A stretch of 32,134 nucleotides of DNA from Chara braunii. Taxonomy: Eukaryota; Streptophyta; Charophyceae; Charales; Characeae. A program made the position numbers and the translations under genes. The stretch covers positions 258,909 to 291,042 of the forward strand of contig BFEA01000207.1 in NCBI GenBank assembly GCA_003427395.1, read 5' to 3'. Numbering within the stretch: position 1 is the stretch's first letter; every line of letters begins with the position of its first letter. Below the pieces are notes generated by a model. That model made no database searches. It had not been told where the DNA came from and was given only the letters and a program-made list of their open reading frames with translations. This document shows positions 18,678-27,420 of this stretch, piece by piece.

Positions 18678-19102
18678 NNNNNNNNNNNNNNNNNNNNNNN
18701 NNNNNNNNNNNNNNNNNNNNNNNNNNNNNNNNNNNNNNNNNNNNNNNNNNNNNNNNNNNNNNNNNNNNNNNNNNNNNNNNNNNNNNNNNNNNNNNNNNNN
18801 NNNNNNNNNNNNNNNNNNNNNNNNNNNNNNNNNNNNNNNNNNNNNNNNNNNNNNNNNNNNNNNNNNNNNNNNNNNNNNNNNNNNNNNNNNNNNNNNNNNN
18901 NNNNNNNNNNNNNNNNNNNNNNNNNNNNNNNNNNNNNNNNNNNNNNNNNNNNNNNNNNNNNNNNNNNNNNNNNNNNNNNNNNNNNNNNNNNNNNNNNNNN
19001 NNNNNNNNNNNNNNNNNNNNNNNNNNNNNNNNNNNNNNNNNNNNNNNNNNNNNNNNNNNNNNNNNNNNNNNNNNNNNNNNNNNNNNNNNNNNNNNNNNNN
19101 NN
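18678..19102. other. Assembly gap (425 N)
   Basis: All bases are N. Apparent open frames across it are meaningless. Confidence 1.
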
Positions 19103-19184
19103 AAAAAAAACATAAAATAATGTTAATAGATGTTACAGATAAAAAAAAACATAAAAAAAATAATGTTAATAGGTGTTACAGATA
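19103..19184. repeat. A-rich tandem repeat at gap edge, about 45 bp
   Basis: TAATGTTAATAGATGTTACA and TAATGTTAATAGGTGTTACA, each preceded by an A-run with CAT, lie 45 bases apart. The array probably continues into the gap, which may be why assembly failed there. Confidence 0.85.
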
Positions 19185-19565
19185 GGGCTTGGAGTGCTAT
19201 ATGCGCCCATCATCAACGAACGGCTAACCCAATTCGTCAGCCAATTTGTGATGACGAGGACGGGCAGAAGATGACTATAGTCCGAAGTCTTTGGAAAGGA
19301 CGAGGCTAACTACTGTAGCTAGCCACGTGGACGTCTCGACAGTATACGACTGATGTAAATCTCGAGTGCTTAGTGTCTGCCCTTGCTGGACTCGGAACGC
19401 TCGCGCTGAGAACGTCGTTTATCACCTTTTTTGGACATTGTGGTTGTTGTTTGCGCTAGCTGGTTTGCTGGCTTGCTTGGTTAGTTGGTAGCTCAGTTGA
19501 TTGGTTGATTGATTGCTTTAACTCGATAAGATTGCCCTCTCCGAGGTGCGCAGGGAAGAAGGAAC
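19185..19565. other. No recognised gene
   Basis: Mixed sequence, with a TTGG/TTGATTGATTG low-complexity run at 19440-19515. Confidence 0.5.
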
Positions 19566-19720
19566 TGATAGGATAGACACTGGACGCTCCCCTCCCCGCA
19601 GTCCCTTTTCCTCATACTGCAGTCTTGATCGTAATAGACACACTAGACGCGCACACCTCCCCCCTTTGCCCTCCCCACCCCGCAGGCTCTTCTTTTCCCA
19701 TACTGCCGTCTTCTAGGAAA
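19566..19720. repeat. Diverged direct repeat, about 65 bp apart
   Basis: ATAGACAC..TGGACGC or TAGACGC, CTCCCC.CCCCGCAG and CATACTGCAGTCTT or CATACTGCCGTCTT recur in order at about 19573-19628 and 19637-19713. Confidence 0.6.
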
Positions 19721-19766
19721 AGGAGCAGCTTGAAGAGGGGAAGGATTGGGAGGCAGGAGGTGGAAC

Positions 19767-19835
19767 GGGTAAGGCGGGGCGGGGAGGGGCAAGGCTGGGT
19801 GAAGTGGGGTGGGGTGGGGTGGGGGGGGGGACAAG
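19767..19835 (+). other. G-rich tract with quadruplex potential
   Basis: Successive GGGG runs (GTGGGGTGGGGTGGGGTGGG near 19804) ending in a 10-G run. It satisfies the G-quadruplex sequence rule. Confidence 0.6.
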
Positions 19836-20125
19836 GCTGCAATCTACTCGTGGGGAGCAACACGTGCTGGGAACCGGGCCCAGTGTCCCATATGGAAATT
19901 AACATCGAATTTTGAAAGTTTGAGAAACCGGGGCCATTACCCGGCTTTGACTGAGAGAACTTTAAGAGAATTTTGATCTACTTAGAACATTACTACGACA
20001 AACTACAGAAAAAAGGTCTGCCCACAACAAAACATGACACCACAGAGGTCCCACAAATGCGCAAAACCCTGTGAATCACTAGCAACCCTTCTAAAGCTCT
20101 CCAACACTGTCTTACTCCCTGCCGA

Positions 20126-20850
20126 GCTCTTACAGGCCTCACACCCCGACTCTGCTGGGTTACAGGGGAACACAACTCGCCCCAACTCCGGCCAGCGTCG
20201 TCCCAGCAGCAACCCTTGGTTGTCCCTTGGAATGCCCACCCCAAAGCATCCCCAGATCTCTCTACCAGGCCTCACACTCCTGCATCAGCAGGTTACAGGG
20301 CAACACCCCAGCACCAGCCAGCGTCGTTCTGGCATCGAACAACCGCAGATCACTGAGTATATCAGCAATGGAGTCGTCTAAGATGAGTTGCTAGAAGTCC
20401 CCAGAATCTTAAATCATTCTTAAGACGCCCATTAGCAACCAAAACCAACAAACCATGGATAAAGGAAAAAGTCAGAAACATTCATGGCAACTACTCAAAA
20501 CTCTACCAAGTCACTAGAATATGTGTGTCAAAAAGCCTCCCAACCACGAATCAGATAGGTGAAACCTATTCAACACACCCACGACCACCTCCAGCATGGC
20601 TGTTTTCAGCACGAACCGAAGCTCTTCCAGGCCTCATGCTCCCATCAGGTTAGGTTACAGATTTGCACCACCTTGCTCCAGCACCGGCCAGCATTGCTCC
20701 AGTTACGACCCCCAATGACCACTGAGACTGCCCCCGCAAACAGCCCCCCAATCTCTTTACCAGGCCTCACGCCCCCACTAAGCTAGCTCACAGAGTTGTG
20801 CCACCTGGCTCCGGCTCCGGCCAGCGTTGCTCCAGCATCCGTCTTCGAGG
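20126..20850. repeat. Four diverged copies of an about 95-bp repeat, in two pairs
   Basis: Copies start near 20126, 20256, 20621 and 20751. Each has CAGGCCTCAC or CAGGCCTCAT, a GTTACAG or CTCACAG word, CACC or CAAC words and CCGGCCAGCGTTGCTCCAGC or a variant. Spacing within each pair is 130 bases, with 365 between the pairs. The open frames running through are not supported as genes. Confidence 0.8.
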
Positions 20851-21260
20851 GCCACCGAATTTTCGACCACCCATCGCAGGATCACAGATGAATTGCCAGA
20901 TAGCCCTATTCCTACAACCTCCTCGAGAGGCAAACCAAATAGAGAGAAATGGAAAGAAATACTAAACTGGATGTTAGAATTCTTCGAGAGAGATCGCCCC
21001 CCCCTCCCCCCTCAGTCCTACACTGCCTCCGCCGAGGTGAGTCACCCACTCTCCCCCGGCCCCAATATAGGACCAACCCTCTACCTTTCTTCCCCCAGGA
21101 GCATGCAGTTCCCACCTAAAGCATGCCCCCCCGCCCCTTGCCCATTTCTGCCTCCGCCGGGACTGACGTTGACCCACACACAAGCCCCTGCCCCAGAATA
21201 GGGCAACCCCCTACTCCGCCCCTACCCTCTTTAAGACATTCACCCCCCGCCTTGTGATGC
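20851..21260. other. Proline-rich open frame, unassigned
   Basis: The plus-strand frame 20827-21201 begins inside the fourth repeat copy and includes GKPNREKWKEILNWMLEFFE, which looks more protein-like than most frames here, and then a low-complexity proline stretch. I recognise no family. GTGAGT at 21037 and CTTTCTTCCCCCAG ending at 21098 resemble splice sites but would bound only 62 bases. Confidence 0.25.
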
Positions 21261-21264
21261 CCCT

Positions 21265-21268
21265 NNNN
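21265..21268. other. Four-base N gap in a C/G-rich tract
   Basis: Four N separate C-rich from G-rich sequence. Confidence 1.
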
Positions 21269-21340
21269 GGGGGGGTGTGGCTGGGCGGTGTGGGTGCGGT
21301 GGGTGGTGTGGGGTGTGGCGTGGCACCGGGGGTGGGGGTA
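21269..21340 (+). other. G-rich tract with quadruplex potential
   Basis: Many GGG and GGGG runs with GT loops. The adjoining Ns probably reflect difficult sequencing of this tract. Confidence 0.55.
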
Positions 21341-21837
21341 ATCATATCCAGCCCAGCTGTGTATGTCCGAGCTGGTTTGGTATCATAACGAGTGGTAGCA
21401 GAAGCAGCCATATCAGCTAAAATCGCTGCCACAAGTGCAGGGGAATTTTTTTGCAACGTAGTGAGTGGAGGTCGGGATACTCTTTGTCTGCCCCCCTCGG
21501 CTTGTAGGATTCCTTTTTCTTTATATAGACCACCTCCGATCCCCCTTCCTTCCATCTACCTAGATTTGTGCTCCACTGGAAATACTTCTGAGGACTTTCA
21601 CCGTGATGAAAGTTGGGGCTCCACCAACCGTACTGTGCTCGGTTGTATTTTAGTTGGTTGGGCGGGCAGCTACACTAACTTAGGCGTAGACTACCCGTAG
21701 TGGGGCTGGCAAGAAAAGTCCTGCAGGCAGAAGCCTGTAAGCTTAAACTGAATGATGCTTCCAGTTCATCTCCGGGATGTATTGAGGTCCCCGGCCTCTA
21801 TTCTGAATTGAGTAATGGAATTTGAATTCGGCGGAAA

Positions 21838-21871
21838 ACAAAAATGCCCCTTTTTTTGTCCTTCGGTCTGT

Positions 21872-21903
<32 letters not shown>

Positions 21904-21986
21904 GGCCCCTGCGCAAGGATGACTCGCATAAATCGAGAAATGGTCCAAATTAAAAAAAAAAAAGACAAAAAAAAAGGCCTTTTTTT
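21838..21986 (+). mobile_element. Retroposed U6 insertion with tail and target-site copies
   Basis: The unit is: left target copy 21838-21857, U6 body, A-rich tail 21952-21975 broken by GAC, and right target copy about 21965-21986 ending in GGCCTTTTTTT. The right foldback arm (22340-22363 read in reverse) has the GGGGAAAAAGAATACACTTT-like target joined directly to CATTATG, with no U6. A LINE-type machinery is the usual agent for such retrocopies; none is visible here. Confidence 0.75.
21858..21951 (+). pseudogene. U6 spliceosomal snRNA retropseudogene
   Basis: U6 RNA base-pairs with the 5' splice site and with U2 in the spliceosome core. From TTAAAATTGGAACGATACAG onward the sequence follows plant U6, including the ACAGAGA and AGC elements, the CCCCTGCGCAAGGATGA internal stem region and the plant-type 3' end. 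One substitution is visible (GACTCGC where plant U6 has GACACGC). The 5' stem-loop is about six bases short (GTCCTTCGG, then TCTG). Three points argue against a working gene. There is no plant USE or TATA box at the usual places upstream. An A-run follows where a T-run terminator is expected. The insertion is also absent from the matching position of the other foldback arm. Flanks ACAAAAATGCCCCTTTTTTT and ACAAAAAAAAAGGCC plus T-run are likely target-site copies. Confidence 0.9.
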
Positions 21987-22961
21987 AATTATGATGAGGG
22001 CGACCGTTTTGCCACGTTTTTCGGTTCAGCAACTTCCGCCACGTCAGACTGATGAATAAATGGTACTTTTGAGGAAGGCTGACGGCTGTCGCGCATCCCC
22101 ACCAAAAGCAACTTTTGCTTCTCTTATGGGAAGCTGGCCCCCTTTGTTGCTGCTCCAATTGGCCAACACAGTCATCTCAGGGCCATTGCCTGATAGAATA
22201 GGGGTGCCACTGTAGCAAACACTTGGGATTCGAGACCGCCGTTGGCCTGCCTGAGAGGAAGTGCCATTTATTCGTCAGTCGAATGCCGTGGCATTTGCTG
22301 AACTGAAAAACATGGCAAACGGTCACCATCAGCATAATGAAAAAAAAGTGTATTCTTTTTCCCCTCAAAATTCAAATTGCATTACTCAATTCAGAATAGG
22401 GACCGGGGAACCTCAACAATACATCCCGGAGCATCATCCGGCTTAGCTTACAGGCTTCTGCCTGTGGGACTTCGCTTGCCAGCCCCACGCAGCTTGTGGC
22501 TGCTCCTACTAACCTACTCCTAAGTTAGCCTAGCTACCGGACCAACCTACTAAAATACAACCGTCCCCACCCATGGTCCTGTGGAAGGAAACTCCAGGGG
22601 ACCACAACTAACTGCATACCACCTAGCTGTCTAGTTTTATCAGCCCCTAGCATGGGGCCAAGAAAAGAAGTGCATTTCCAGTTGAGCAACACACTCTCTT
22701 TAACTTCTCCGAAGTAAGTGGGTGGTCTAGTCGCTAACCTTCGCAAGAGATGAAAGAAATGCTAAGAAAAAGGCAGGAGATATCCCCTAACATTACTCTA
22801 TTGGGCAGGATTTGAGCTCCCTGCCCGTCTGCTGATTGAACGGCGCATCAGTAGGGGGAACATAAAACTGCTGGGGGAAGGTCCTGAGTACCCTGGACTT
22901 TTTATTTCTGGCCGTAGAAAGAAGAAACGAAGAAAGAAACCAACCCGTCAGTTAGATATCA

Positions 22962-23597
22962 CCCCAGGAGCTAGGTCCCACTAGCAACGGGATAGTATAG
23001 GAAAGAGTTCGTGTGGCAGTAGAGCGACCCAAATCCTGCCCTGCATTGACTCGTGATTCCACAGTCAGTGTTTACCTGAGAAAAGAAAGAGATCTTAGTT
23101 CCCCTCCTCCTGCGACTGGGCATGCCCGTGCAAAGGAAGCTGCCCTCCAAAAAAAAATTCTATCGGGTGGGGGTGTGCTCGATCCACAAGAGAGGGCGGG
23201 ATCGAACATAACCCCAACAGATAGAAGATTTTCAGTGCTTTGTTTCTCTATGCGCAATATTCTTTTAATCACGGCGTGTCTGGAGGGCGTCATGATCACT
23301 GCTGTCAGAAGTCTCGTTTCTTCCAGAGAAAGGGGGCAGTTACTGTTTTTCACTGTTGTGGTGACCCTCTGCCATCGGATCATCTGTGATCTGATGGCCG
23401 GGTAGCACTACGCCGTGATTTCCGGGTATGAGGTCTCTATATTTCTCTTCTTTTGGGTGCTTCTCTCCTCGTTTTTCTGCACCAAAACTCGTAATGAACC
23501 TGTCGTGCTGCTGCCACACAGTGTGACACTGCAGCACAGTGTCGCACTGGATAGAGCACACCCTCTATCTGGTGCAGGTGGGACCTCGCTCCAGGGG
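22962..23597. mobile_element. 636-bp element with 34-bp terminal inverted repeats
   Basis: The left end 22962-22995 and the reverse complement of 23565-23597 match at about 27 of 34 positions. Both begin with CCCC, share GGAGC and AGGTCCCAC, and end in GATAG. No transposase is encoded, so it would be non-autonomous. The end motif matches the arms of the 106-bp hairpin at 11645-11750. Immediate flanks do not show a clear target-site duplication. An internal hairpin lies at 23160-23224. Confidence 0.6.
23160..23224. repeat. Internal hairpin, 26-bp arms
   Basis: 23160-23185 and the reverse complement of 23199-23224 match at about 20 of 26 positions, with TGGGG and TCGATCC shared, around a 13-base loop. 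Confidence 0.65.
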
Positions 23598-23612
23598 CTA
23601 GGTCCCATCTAC
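23570..23612. repeat. Head-to-head pair of the AGGTCCCA end motif
   Basis: GGTGGGACCTCGCTCCAGG reads outward and GGGGCTAGGTCCCATCTACC reads inward from a shared CCAGGGG, forming a 43-base palindrome. A second element end therefore seems to abut the right end of the 636-bp element. No matching far end was found to the right. Confidence 0.55.
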
Positions 23613-24399
23613 CTCGCTGAGTTGAGCTAACTCGACCATGTGACATGGTTATAAATGCAGACGAAAGAAACAACTGCTGCCAAAACCTTCTATGGAATAT
23701 TTCGAAAAGGGGAATTGGAGAAACTGTCTAGACCTGAGTGAAACTCTGTGCATACTATGTGACCTTGGACAGGGGGACATCATGCTGTTGTGAAATAATA
23801 TGGACAAGATGCGTAGCCGATGCGTTCACGCCCCAAAAAAATGAAACTGGTTGGGGCTGCAGGTCCAAACACACAGTCATCACTCTCTGTAGGTGTGTCC
23901 ACCCATGAGGAGGTAATGATGGCTCAACAAAGGTTCAACCGTTGACCTGTCTGCCCTACCTTGAGGCAGGGCAGATAGCTCAACCGTAATAGCGTTTCCT
24001 GTGCAAACTAAAAAGGCCAAAGCGTGCAAGAAAATAGATTGTGAGAGACACAAAATATAGAGAATGAATTTTAACTCTTCAAATCTGATAGATTTGTGGC
24101 GAAACTCTCTACCACATGATTCCGAGCAGATCCAACGCAGGTCACTTTCCCACACGCCGCACATGCTGGAGAACTCATGCTGAGCAACATCCCAATTTGG
24201 ACCTAGCCCCAGCCCAGGTGCGTAGGATTCAGTTTGAGCAAGGTACTTCCGAACTTTTACAGAAAGTTACCAAAAGAAGCCGAAAGGAATCGGGGTTGCC
24301 CCCTACCAACCCCTTGCGGCATCCATATACATCAAGTACCTGCCACGGAGCGTACTAGCATTTCATTTCACATAAACCAAGACCCACTGAGAAACACTG
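23613..24399. other. No recognised gene; hairpin at 23941-23984
   Basis: GTTGA (23941) with TCAAC and TCTGCCCT with AGGGCAGA form a stem of about 14 pairs with a small internal loop around a roughly 10-base apex. The rest holds short overlapping frames without motifs. Confidence 0.5.
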
Positions 24400-24745
24400 C
24401 CTTCCCCTCCTCCTCTTCCTCCTCCACGCCGTTCACCTCCTTCACATTCTCCTCTTCCTCCCTCACCTCCTTCACCTCCATCTCCACCTTTACATCCTCC
24501 TCCTCCTTCCTTATCTCAACGTGCAGAATGGGGCACCATCTTCTCACCCCCCTCCAGAATCCCCTACTCCGCGCCCTTCATCTCTTTAGCCACCTCCTCT
24601 TCCTCCCTCACCTCCTTCACCTCCTCCACCTCCAGCTTTACATCCTCCTCCTCATCCTCCTGCTCCACCTCTTCCTCTACCTCCAGCTCCTTCCTCATCT
24701 CGACGCGCAGAATGGGGCACCATCTTCCCACCCCCCTCCAGAACA
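24400..24745. repeat. 184-bp pyrimidine-rich tandem duplication
   Basis: TCCTCTTCCTCCCTCACCTC, CTTTACATCCTCCTCCTC and CAGAATGGGGCACCATCTTC recur at a spacing of 184 bases. The plus frame is Ser/Thr/Leu-rich and the minus frame (24564-24758) is Glu/Val-rich. Both are by-products of the CTC/TCC composition. Confidence 0.8.
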
Positions 24746-24860
24746 CCACAGTGCCCAAGGCCCATACAACAAAACAAAGCAGATCAAAAATTTTATGCGC
24801 GCCCTGTTCCCATTACGACTGGAAGAGCCCTGGAGACAGCTTCTCTACCCACGTCCAATG

Positions 24861-25284
24861 AATACTTGGACAGCAGGCATTGGTCGCTTTCTCATAAGAG
24901 AAGGATTAATTAACAACATTTGTAACCTGTATTGTATGCAACGAGCTAACTTCCACTACTCAATGAGCAGCTCCCCCATGCCTACTGGCCCCGTCAACAA
25001 CTGCATGTCCCATAGCAGCTTCCTCAACTTGTACCCGGCAGCTGGTGTTGTTGGAGGGCAGCTGTAATACTTGGACAGCAGGCATTGGTCGCTTTCTCAT
25101 AAGAGAAGGATTAATTAACAACATTTGTAACCTGTATTGTATGCAACGAGCTAACTTCCACTACTCAATGAGATTGAAGCTGGCAGCAGCTCCCCCATGC
25201 CTACTGGCCCCGTCAACAACTGCATGTCCCATAGCAGCTTCCTCAACTCGTACCCGGCAGCTGGTGTTGTTGGAGGGCAGCTGT
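24861..25284. repeat. Recent 205-bp tandem duplication
   Basis: Copy 1 (24861-25065) and copy 2 (25066-25284) begin with AATACTTGGACAGCAGGCAT. They differ by one 14-base insertion in copy 2 (ATTGAAGCTGGCAG) and by one substitution (CTTGTACCC against CTCGTACCC). The open frame 24234-25067 crosses the junction, but its C-terminus resembles no family I know. No N separates the copies. Confidence 0.95.
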
Positions 25285-26394
25285 AATTCTTGCCTGCCCC
25301 ATGCCCACCCGTCATGGAGCCTTCCCTCCTTCCATAACAGGTAATTGGTCTGCGTGAACCATACAGTTCAACTTCAGAAGAAGGCCAACAAAAGTTCAAC
25401 AGGTAATGTTATAACCGGTCTTATATGAATGATCGATCTGATTCGATCAGCGTTATATGATGATCATAGGCCTTCGCACACCCATCATAGGATGAGAACG
25501 AACTCTGATCCACTGAAATCATGTAAAAGATATACTCCCTCCCTGCAACTGGGCAAGAAACACAAAGTCTCCCCAGCCTGCCAATCAAACCTTGAGAGAG
25601 TCATATTAGTTGAAGTTTCCCAAACAGAAACCCAATCCTCATTGCCATGGGAGAGGCATCCAAATTTGGTGAAAAAAAATTATATCGAAGTCTGTGTGAG
25701 TCGCCACGTATCGATGATTTGTCACAGCCCCATCTGAAAAGATAAAGACGCAGTCAGGCCACATCATAAAAAGGAAAAAAGTACACGCCGTCCCTTCAAG
25801 CCGGGCGATAAGTGCCAAGCTTGAAGTCCCTTCTTCAGCCGAGCCTTTGCTGCAATCCTCTGCCTATAGACGATAAACCATACAATCCTGGTGCTTCCCG
25901 TATCCATATGTTGCGGGAGTACAAGTGAACCGAACAACAGTTGACACGTTGCACTACACCATGTGCACCTATCGGTGGCGCAGACAGTCCTAGCAACCAG
26001 GGGTACCTCCGTCCAGTGTTGTGCGGGGACAACCAGGCCCCGCCAAAATACAGTACAGAGACGATTGAGGTGTATCTGGCCGGATATTTGTGCTGAGGAG
26101 TTCAAGATATGGCAAAAATTAAAATGACCCACACTGAACAGGAGAGGACAATTGACAATCACTGCAGCAGCTGCACTTTCGGAATACCCATACTATTGCC
26201 ATCGCCGGCACCAAAATAAGCCAAAATAAGCTAAGTACCCATAGCGATGACACCCTCCGCAGCCATCCTCCGCACACATGTTCTAGAATCGTCATGCACT
26301 CTTAAAAAGAAAAGTCATCTCTCGAAAGAAACGAAGGAAAAAGAGGAGTGTGTGGCCACTCCAACACGTGCACAACGGTGGTGGAAAGTGTGTG
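25285..26394. other. No recognised gene; unassigned minus-strand frame 25764-26162
   Basis: The minus frame (132 aa) contains CATDRCTWCSATCQLLFG and then IVWFIVYRQRIAAKARLKKG. The cysteine spacing and the aromatic/basic stretch loosely recall the C-terminal region of plant LINE polyproteins, but I cannot match a domain, and the frame may be chance. Confidence 0.25.
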
Positions 26395-26700
26395 GTGACT
26401 GCTCCGTTGCATTCTTGTTGTAGACCTACACGTATTGCTGCAAGAACCGGTACCTTTGAAAAGCGTAGGACCGGTCCTATGTTGTGATGGAAGCCCACTA
26501 GGGGTCCAGAGTCTTGGAAGGGCAGGATTTTTTAGGATGCCCGATCTGGAAGATGTGATGGCGGCTAATAGGCTTGGCCACAGGTGGTCTGTGGCTTGTT
26601 GCAAATGTTGAGTGTGCCTACATCGGCGATTTTTTTTGCGATCAGAATAATTGATGAAAAAATCTGAAAATTTTCACGAACATAGATCGAGGGGTGGAAT
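26395..26700. repeat. Dispersed repeat, copy 1
   Basis: ACCGGTCCTA, CTTGGAAGGGCAGGATTTTT, GATCTGGAAGATGTGATGG, GCTAATAGGCTTG.CCACA and GATCAGAATAATTG appear in the same order as at 31285-31550, at roughly 70-75 percent identity by eye. A third partial copy lies at 31780-31890. No coding frame is conserved between the copies. Confidence 0.7.
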
Positions 26701-26889
26701 GGAGGGACAAGGGGGAACCCTGCTGTATGGGGACATCTTTGAATTTTCACGAACATAGATCGAGGGGTGGAATGGAGGGACAAGGGGGAATCCTGCTCTA
26801 TGGGGACATCTTTGAATTTTCATGAACATAGATCGAGGGGTGGAATGGAGTGACAAGGGGGAACCCTGCTCTATGGGGACATCTTTGGG
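26671..26889. repeat. 73-bp tandem repeat, three copies
   Basis: TTTTCACGAACATAGATCGA starts at 26671, 26744 and 26817 (CATG in the third). Each unit includes GGGGTGGAATGGAG.GACAA, GGGGGAA.CCTGCT and TATGGGGACATCTTTG. Copies differ by only a few bases. The array begins inside the right end of dispersed repeat copy 1. Confidence 0.95.
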
Positions 26890-27373
26890 GGGAACCGTAT
26901 GTGCTGGAGGAAGTAGGGGTGGAGCAGGCGTCTGTCCTATGCAGGGGCGGATGAGGAGAAGGGTAGCTCCTCTCCATGGGGGCAGTGTATGGACAGAGGG
27001 CTTTGTCCTCTTGGGTGCAGAGCTGATTTCCGGCAGCAACATTGTTCCTTTCAGATTCTTAAGTAGTCCTTCTTGATTTTGGATGCACTATAGGTTGGAT
27101 GGTTGTCACGAGGAATTAGCTTGATGAGGTTTTGTCATTTTCAGTACATTCATCACTTTGCATGGGAGTTTCCCCAATCCACGGTTAGGGTTTCAAGTGC
27201 GTGCCTCAGCTTACTTCCTCTTGTTCAGGGTGCAAGGGTAGAAGGTAAGTGCTACTTGGGCACACGAATGAATCTAGATAGGTCGAATGAGGCAGTGGTC
27301 TAAGTAGGAGTGGATGTCTTCGTTGTGAGGACTCTCTTGGATGTTGCGGATTATATGGTGCTGACACTTTCAG

Positions 27374-27420
27374 TAGCCTGTAGTCGGCCAAGGCCAGAAT
27401 GATGCTGGCCGGTGCTGCCG
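27374..27420. repeat. Short dispersed repeat, copy 1
   Basis: GGCCAAGGCCAGAATGATGC, then TGGCC and a C-rich end, matches GGGCTGAGGCTAGAATGATG, TGGCC and a C-rich end at 30545-30600. Confidence 0.55.

Larger units (their letters stand above)
21640..22563. mobile_element. Large foldback structure with arms of about 340 bp
   Basis: The left arm (21640-22100) and the reverse complement of the right arm (22223-22563) align throughout. They share CGGTTGTATTTTAGT.GGTTGG, CTAACTTAGG, GTGGGGCTGGCAAG, CAGGCAGAAGCCTGTAAGCT, TCCGGGATGTATTG, CTATTCTGAATTGAGTAATG and GA.GAATAAATGG.ACTT in the same order. The left arm is longer only because of the U6 insertion (21858-21986). Weaker outward similarity (TAGACCACC, ACTGGAAAT, CCTTTTTCTT) suggests the ends may reach about 21500 and 22790. 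The centre (22101-22222) has no recognised gene. It could be a long-inverted-repeat transposon of foldback or MULE type, or an inverted duplication; without target-site duplications I cannot choose. Confidence 0.8.

Noticed and set aside
18645-19115. Frames of more than 140 residues on both strands
   Set aside because: They consist of N bases in the assembly gap.
19480-19515. GGTAGCTCAGTTGATTGG, like a tRNA A box
   Set aside because: It sits in a TTGG/TTGATTG low-complexity run and no B box follows.
21037-21098. GTGAGT ... CTTTCTTCCCCCAG, a possible spliceosomal intron
   Set aside because: It would be only 62 bases long, the reading frame is open through it, and neither side shows a recognisable exon.
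21858-21951. Functional U6 gene
   Set aside because: There is no USE or TATA upstream, no T-run terminator, a shortened 5' stem and an A-rich tail. The site is empty in the other foldback arm.
22803-22826. Minus-strand GAGCTCAAATCC, like a tRNA B box
   Set aside because: The loop is too long for a T arm and no D arm lies upstream. A simple GGGCAG/CTGCCC hairpin explains it.
23957-24020. GATAGCTCAACCGTAATAGCG, like a tRNA D arm
   Set aside because: No T-arm word follows at the right distance, and the sequence is part of the hairpin at 23941-23984.
24234-25067. 277-residue plus-strand frame as a real gene
   Set aside because: Its first part is a Ser/Thr/Leu translation of a CTC/TCC tandem duplication and its end crosses a recent 205-bp duplication. 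No domain is recognisable.
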